DNA from: Rhea pennata
Taxonomy: Eukaryota; Chordata; Aves; Rheiformes; Rheidae
Reading direction: 5' to 3'
Assembly: GCF_028389875.1 (NCBI RefSeq)
Contig: NC_084687.1
Span: 6,112,157 to 6,176,156 of the forward strand
Length of the DNA: 64,000 nucleotides
The translations under genes were made by a program, and so were the position numbers. Of the stretch, positions 57,258 to 64,000 are shown one piece after another (positions within the stretch are counted from its first letter, which is position 1; the number at the start of each line of letters is the position of its first letter). The notes beneath the pieces are model-generated. The model made no database searches. It saw nothing but the letters and a program-made list of their open reading frames with translations, and was not told the DNA's origin.

Positions 57258-60200
57258 GTGGTAACTTGCTATGCTCTCTCTTCCCGTGGCCACTCCCCAC
57301 TAACCCTTAGCATCACTCACCCACAGTTGCCAGTGGTCCTGTTTGAATACAAGCAGATCTCCCCCCCTTAGTGTCTTTCACACTATCCCTGTTCCCACTG
57401 GAAGATCGTTCCAGATTACAGACTCCATGGTGGTGCCAGAGGCTTAAGAAATTAGGCTCCATGCAGGTGAGTTTCCCTCAGGATAACAGGGTTTCCTGGT
57501 AGGCTGCTTAATTCTAACTAATATACTACTTTCCAAACAGAACTTAGTTGGAAAGAGTTATAGATATTCTGCTTGTCCAAATTCTGTAAAATCAGTGCAG
57601 CCAAGATTTCTTGTAGCCCTAATGCAACTAGTTAGGAAATCTTTGTGTTCATAATTTTGTTGGTGCTCCTTTTTACAGATCCTGATGTCAGTAACTTGTT
57701 GAACAAAATTAATTTGGACTCCTGGCGTTTGGGTTAAAATGCTTTGTTTTTGACACTTGATGTTTCTGTTGGCTTAAATGCACATAGATCCTCATCATTT
57801 TTGTTTGTGAAGACCCACTTGCTTGTATGAAAAATCAGAAGCTTTTCTGGGCCTGGTTTCTCCTCTCAGCCACTTCTTTCAAGAGTTGTGCTGAGGAGCC
57901 TATCAGTTCTAGCAGAGCAAGCTGCTGACTGCTCTGTTTCCCAAAGTTAAAAGAGATGCTTCTTCTTTTGCTTGCTGACTATTGCAAAGGAAAGACTGTA
58001 GACAGAGCTGGCTCTACATTCCTTTCTATCACATGAGACAGATAGGAGTCATGCAAGGGAATTAGAGGTGGTCTGGCTATGTTCCTTTTGCATTTAGTTC
58101 CTCTCTTTAGAGACAGCTGTTATTATGAAAGCAATTCTTTCCAGCACTCGGGGTTTGCAACCGATTTGCCCTACACTTGATGGAAGCCACTGTAGCAGGA
58201 AGGAGTAGTAGAAAACCTCATTTTGGACTTTCAGACTGTGTTCCTTATTGGCAGCATCAGGACAACTTAGTGCAGTGAAAATCTTCCCTTTAGTGGGGCA
58301 GCCTGGTATGGTTCTTTTGCAAGGGGTTTTATTTATTTATTTTTTTAATCACCGTGGAGAATAATAGTTTTAATCTTGGACATTTTACAGCTTAATATTT
58401 CTCAAGCTATATAAAAAGCCCTACTTTTCCTTTTCTCTTTCTTCCTGTTATCAGGTTAAGTGGTCAGACAATAAAAGAAGGGACCATGATGCAGAGGTGG
58501 ATGTTGCTGCTGTATTCATGTTTGGTAAAGATGAGCCTGAAGCCTAGACATCTTCAAAATCCCAGGCCTTCAGTAGGAATTAAGTCGTAGTCAGGGCTTC
58601 TGACATTTGCATTAGGTGCGAGTTTGGCCCATAACTGTTATTTAGTATATGAAGAGTCACAGATGGAGAGGAACGTAACCTTGGGAAGTCCCGAGTGCTC
58701 TTAATTTGCTTGGCAGTAAGCTCTCAAGAGGTCATTAGTCCAACCTGTAGTCAGAACTATGTATCTATACACAACCTGCTAGGAAGCTAGGCCCAAAGTT
58801 TGGCCTTTATTTAAACAAATTCACAAAACTTAATGTTACTATATTGAGGGAGTGGCGAGTTAGAAATATTTTTTTCCCCTTTAAAAGTTTCTGTTTGTTC
58901 ATGAGCATTCACTAGGCATATTTTCAACCCCAGAACTGCAGAAAAGAGTTGGTCTACAGTGTAAGGCCAGTAAGTGCAGAGAGGAAGTTTGTGTGCTGGC
59001 TCTATGTGCATGCTGAGCGTTTACACTTTCAGCTTTTTAAACTTTCATTAAAAAATCGGGTCCTTTGGTTTTTCAAATTGTACAGCCTCAAAATGGAGAT
59101 CCCCTGCTCTTACCCAAACTACTCGCTGTAATTCTAACCTTTGTAATATTAATGTTTTAGCGTTTAAAACGTTGAAACTTAGGAGCGTTTAAAAATTGTC
59201 TCTTGCTGAGTCAGTGTGGACAGTAGTGAAGCGTGCCATTTTGAAAATTCTCACCTGAATGGAGCCATTTAGATGAGTGTGCCGTGCAGAAGTTGGCCGT
59301 GTGACTGAAAGTCACTAGTGCCTTAGGGTGAAATTTTCATGACTTGTATCAGCTGCTATTCTGATACAAGCCTGCAGCGATCACTCCCTAGTGTGAAATC
59401 TTTGGGGTTGTTTCACTTCTTTCCCCATTTGCTTCAGTATTTTTACTTTTATTTTTAAATTTTCGTTAAAAATGCAGTATGAGCTATCTTGTGCTGTTTC
59501 TTTTTCCTTTGCAGCCTCAAGTGGGAAATGCTTGCCTGTGAGTACCACTGAATAGAGCTTGTATGTACTTTCTCTGTTCTGTTTTACTAAGTAGGAATTC
59601 TCTTGGTTAAAGTTGCATGGAAAGCCCTTTGGGGAAGACAGATTAATGCATGGAGCAGAGGACAGTCTTCTGCTGTATAATAATCCTGTCATTAAGAGGG
59701 TCCTTAATGGGTGAGGAATCTTTTACAAGGACCAAGGCCCATTCTTGGACTTACCGATGCATCGTATTTGTGTGGGCTGTTTGTGAAAGAGTGCATTTCA
59801 CCCCAAACTTGCACAGTCCCTGGACCAGAAGACTGACATCTGAAGCCTTAAATTCTCTCTTGGAATTAACTCTGACTTACTTAATAACTTCAGAGTTATA
59901 CCATAGGATGTTACATTTGTATGTAGGGAAGGGACTGACGATTGTAATTTATATTTGATCTTATGCCCAGTCCCCAACTGTGGTGAATAGAAGTAGCCTG
60001 CAGAGAGGTTGATGGAAGAATACAGCCTTCCATAGGACTTTAGAGTACTCTGCATTAGCACTACTAGACTGAGTAACTTAGCTCTTGTGCAGACTAGCTC
60101 TGAGTCCTGGATAAGTCTCCTACCTGCTTGGCCCTTCTCAGCCCTTAAAAGGGATATAGTGATGACATCTGTCACAGGGATTTTGCAAGGATCATTCAGT

Positions 60201-63150
60201 CACAGCCTGTATGAAAGTGCTGCTGTTTACGCTCAGTTTCCAGTGACTCGAAGAGAGTTATCAGACATTAGCACCTTGGAAGGAGGTTCTCAGAACCTTT
60301 CTGTATGGGGAGCATGTCTGGAAAGTGATTTTGTGAATGAGATTCGTTGAGTTAGTGGCAAGTGTCATCATGTCTCCTCACTGTCACATCCCACTGGAGG
60401 GCTATTTAGATGGTAGTAAAGAGTATGAGATTGTGCCTCTTTCTCACATCCTACAAAGAGAACATTTAATTCTGATACCCCTTCTCTCTAGGGAGCCAGC
60501 AAGCATCACCTGTGAGACCTTGGTTTCTATGTCGGCCTCTGACTGAGGCAGTCAAATGAAAGGCCTTTGGTGTCCTGTACAGAGTGGCCAGGAAATTACC
60601 CTTGCTTCGTGATGCACCTGCGTTGCTCTCAAGTAACCCTGCTGGCCTTGAGGCCTGTTCCTGCTATGATGCCTGGGGCAATGGCTGTTGCAAATGTTAA
60701 TGCAGCCCCTTGCTAAATGTGCTGCATTTCAACTTCTACAGTGTCTCAGTTTTGGAGCTCTTGTCTTGTAAAAGTGTGATGTTGCAACTTCAGAGATTTT
60801 TATTGGTGGAAGTGACTATACTACACAGTATTTCACTATATTGATCTATGGAATGACTCTTAGCAGACGTGTGACTGATACATAGTTCCTGCAATATATT
60901 TGCTTCCTTGTCTGTGTTGTAGTGTGCTTGCTCCGCATGCATTGGTGATAACGTATCTAGGAAATCATAGGTTACTTTTTACCAGTGTGCTTTTTGTCCT
61001 GGAAGGCTTTGTGCATTTTATCTACTCTGATGTAAATGTTTATCTTTTGATAACCGTGGGGTGTGAGTGGAAGGTGTCCTGTGCCTGTCCAGCTGTTACA
61101 GAATGAAGTCTCCTTCCATTTAGGAATGATTAACTCCATGCCTGGAAAGCACTTCTGACATACAATGCTGTGTTGACTGCTGCGCTAAAGGGATGCTGTT
61201 GCCTAAGGGTATAATCTGAGATGGAACAAACTATTCACCTGTAAAGAGCACAGGTATCAGAGAAAGGTCTTCAGACTGTTCTCTGTGTGGGCTGCCAGAG
61301 ATGAATCCTGAATTGAGTTTTTACTGGCAAAACGTTAAGCTCTGCTCCCATGCTTGCCTCTGACTTGTGGCTGTGGGCAAATCACCTAACCTTCTGATGC
61401 TTTGGTTTCAGATTCAAAGGTAGAGCTGGATTTAATGTAAAAAAGTTAAAACAGTAGTTCATTCAGTTTAGGAAGATTAGGTTTCAATAGGGAAATTCCT
61501 ATTATTTCACTCGGATGCAGAATGCAAAAAATCTGGAATGCTAAGACACAGGTCTTACAGCTTTAGGATATGACCAGCATCTCTTTTCAGGCGAGGGGGG
61601 ATGCAACTTAATATTGAAATGATTGAAGTAAAATTTGTTTCCAAGTAACGTTCTTACGGGTCCGAGAAGCTTTTACTTCAATGTATTTGGCAACATGAAA
61701 CTTCAGATTTTGAATTTCATTACACTTTGTTCTTGAAGTAAAGCTCTTCCAATGTTTTTTCAATACAACTCCACTCTTTTTGTACATAGCTAGTGTTTGT
61801 ACACATTTCTTAAGATAAAAAACGATGTGATTGGTTCAAAATTCATGTGTCTTTTGGTCTCCTATTCTCTCCAATTTGTAGTAGTATTTTTAATAATGTT
61901 ACAGAGAAGTTTTATTAAAATGACAGAGCAGTGTGACTTCTGCCAAAGCTGCAGCAGCGCACAAAATATCAAGCTTGTGTATTGTTCTAGTGTACTTCAT
62001 ACATTAGCATGAGTGCTTCGGGCATTGTTGAGAAAGTTGTTATGCAAAAATAGCACATTTCTGCTGTGTTGACTACCTCCATAGGTTTCAGAGTCTTTAA
62101 TGCTGAAAATGAGAGGGGGGAAAAAGAGGAGGAATGTGGGATGGGGGAGCCTGTGTCATTGCTTGATAAGTAGTTGTTCCTGTATTGACTAACGTTAATT
62201 TAGAGTGAAGTCACAGAAAAGTTATCCCCAGGCTGAACAGCAAAGCCCTACTTACCCCTTCAGCTTTGCCTTTTTACTCTGAAGCTATATATTTAGAAAT
62301 GAATGTATATGCCAGCTTTGCAAATTTCCTTTTCTAAGTCTCCACTCAAGTACTTGTTTTTCCTCTATGTTTAAAAAAAAATAAAATAAAAGTTCCTAGA
62401 AGGGTTTGCAGGTAAGCGAAGGGAACTTGGTTCAACTTGATTGCAGTACAAACTCCCTTCTCTTAGTGATGTTTTGCTTGAGAAAATATTATACCGACGG
62501 TTACTGTAGATCAGTTCTATATCTGCTGGCCATTTGTCCCCCCTTTTTCTTTTTTTTTTCCCCTTTATGCATCAAGGGAATTGTTGGGAAAGCTGTTTTC
62601 CAATTGTGATTTAAAAAATTAAATATATATGGTCTGAAAACTTTCTGAATGTTGGATTTTAAGTCTTGATGCCTACTGTTAACTGTCAGCAAATTGGTGT
62701 GTAAGTTGTTATTTGTTTATTGCAAAACAGTGATGGCTGTGTAACAAGACGACTTGCACATATTGATTTACATACCAGTTTGCGATCTCCAAAAATGCTG
62801 CAGCAGAGCAGAGTGGTGCTTAACATGTGCAGCTCAGATCCCTTTACAATGTTTTCTGTGCTTGGCTAAAGACACTGAATGAACTATAGCTGCTTTAGAA
62901 AATCCTGACTGTCAAGACTTTAACTTGTAAGATTGTGCATCTATAAATATGTAGTTCACTTCTACTGATGTGAGTGCATTCTTGTTTATTTTCTGAGCAT
63001 CAATGAGGCAAAGGAAGGAGTTTAATCACAAAATTGAGAGTACTTTGTGTGCTTAATGTGCAAAATGATTACTGTAATATTTCTTACATTGTGTCCTAAA
63101 AGTGTATTTTCCTGTGGACAAGATAAATAAAACTAAGTAACCTTGAGTAA
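57258..63150 (+). other. Probable PFKFB2 3'UTR with late poly(A) signals
   Basis: AT-rich, gene-free sequence follows the stop. AATAAA-type signals occur near 62389–62400 (in AAAAATAAAATAAAA) and at 63126–63131 (in AAATAAAACT). Human PFKFB2 mRNA also has a 3'UTR of several kilobases. The true end was not determined. Confidence 0.5.
58455..58547 (+). other. Candidate alternative terminal exon of PFKFB2
   Basis: A pyrimidine-rich tract ending in TTATCAG precedes a 31-codon open frame in phase 0 (VKWSDNKRRDHDAEVD and on to FGKDEPEA, stop TAG). Exon 13 ends in phase 0, so it could be joined directly, skipping the phosphosite exon. It could also follow a weak internal donor (CAA|GTCAGT) near the end of exon 14. 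Alternative C-termini are known for mammalian PFKFB2. It may still be a chance frame. Confidence 0.3.
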
Positions 63151-64000
63151 CAACTCTGCTTCATTATTGCCTGCCTTTCTATGAGATGCTCCAAAAAACC
63201 TTAATATAATTGGATTATAGTAAAACTCAAAGGTGGGGTCTTACAAGAGGTTAAAGAATGATGCAAGGTGTGAAACAGTTCAAAGTCCGTCTCCCAGGCA
63301 GGACTGCTGAGCTGAAGGAACACCTTGTGGTTCTGCTGTCTCACCCTGGAAAGCAGTGGTGTGTAGGAATCTTAGAGTGGCAAGAGTGAGGGGACTGCCC
63401 TGGGATACCAGTGTCTGACGAGAGGACGCAGAGGAGAGCTCTGTGGGACTGCCTACAAATAAGGATGCAAGATTTCAGCAAGAGATTACTTGTTCAGACC
63501 AGAAGTAAATAAATAAATTGTCAGGTTGTCATAGGCAAATTGTTAGTAGAACAATTATATGGAATTGTTTGGGCTCTCCTCCAGCTGACTGCTGGGAAGT
63601 GACTCTTTTTCTGTCTGTCTTTAGCTGGTACTAAGCTGAGCTGTGCTGTCATGTGGATTTCAGTGGTTTATCATTTCTTGTTCTGTTTTTTTTTTCCGTG
63701 TTATAATCCGTACAATTTATTTTTATTTGTAGAGGATGGCTGGTTTAACCATGTAGAGGTTTCTGGTTTCATCTTGAACATGGCTGAGATTTCCACAGAT
63801 ATCCTGATGGACAAAAAAATTTCCTCCTGGGACTTGCGTGCCTTCTGACTACTGGAACCAGCATGTTGCCTGGAGCTGCCGTCCTCAGACGTCTGGAAGC
63901 ACAGTGAGCCATTTGGCACTTTGGCCAGTAATTTGAAATATATTTTAAAGCTTCTCTGATTCTTTTTTTTTCCTGTTTCTTTTTGAATGCTGAAATGTCT
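63151..64000. other. Downstream of PFKFB2; one weak exon-like frame
   Basis: No gene recognised. At 63733–63848 (+) a TTTGTAG acceptor leads into an open frame (EDGWFNHVEVSGF and on to DLRAF, stop TGA) that matches no family I know. It could be a terminal exon of a longer transcript or chance. Confidence 0.2.

Overview
This is vertebrate nuclear DNA, most likely from a bird or another sauropsid. Genes are split by GT-AG introns, CpG islands are strong, the one clear transposon is a CR1 LINE, and the polymeric Ig receptor has the four-domain form known from birds and other non-mammals. The gene order matches the IL10–PIGR–PFKFB2 block of human 1q32. The species cannot be named from the sequence alone.

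Layout. 5–798 (+): the last three coding exons of an IL-19/IL-20 type cytokine, entering from the left edge. 1.55–4.29 kb: GC-rich DNA with no convincing gene. 4631–11069 (-): complete PIGR coding region in ten exons; its cytoplasmic-tail intron is mostly a nested 12-bp/132-bp minisatellite. 11.1–24.5 kb (-): intergenic or 5' non-coding DNA that also holds scattered exon-like pieces of a second PIGR-family receptor. These are a leucine-rich signal exon, a broken Ig-V exon, an intact membrane exon and a possible ITIM tail exon. They lie where mammals carry FCAMR, between PIGR and C1orf116. 31516–34378 (-): C1orf116 (SARG). 35.1–37.4 kb: CpG island, probably its promoter. 39.27–41.11 kb: an internally deleted CR1 element. 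44971–46100 (-): YOD1, with a probable long 3'UTR reaching left to 41–42 kb. 46434–57257 (+): PFKFB2 in 14 coding exons, followed by about 5.9 kb of probable 3'UTR. YOD1 and PFKFB2 are divergent and share a 333-bp CpG promoter with two CCAAT boxes, a CRE and three octamer motifs spaced exactly 11 bp.

The first half is GC-rich, CpG-dense and rich in micro- and minisatellites. From about 41 kb onward the DNA is AT-rich apart from the YOD1/PFKFB2 island.

The genes are neighbours by ancestry rather than one pathway. The cytokine and PIGR both serve mucosal epithelia, C1orf116 is an epithelial protein in mammals, YOD1 is an OTU deubiquitinase and PFKFB2 controls glycolysis through fructose-2,6-bisphosphate. 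The least explained part is the PIGR-like receptor relic at 16.3–24.5 kb.
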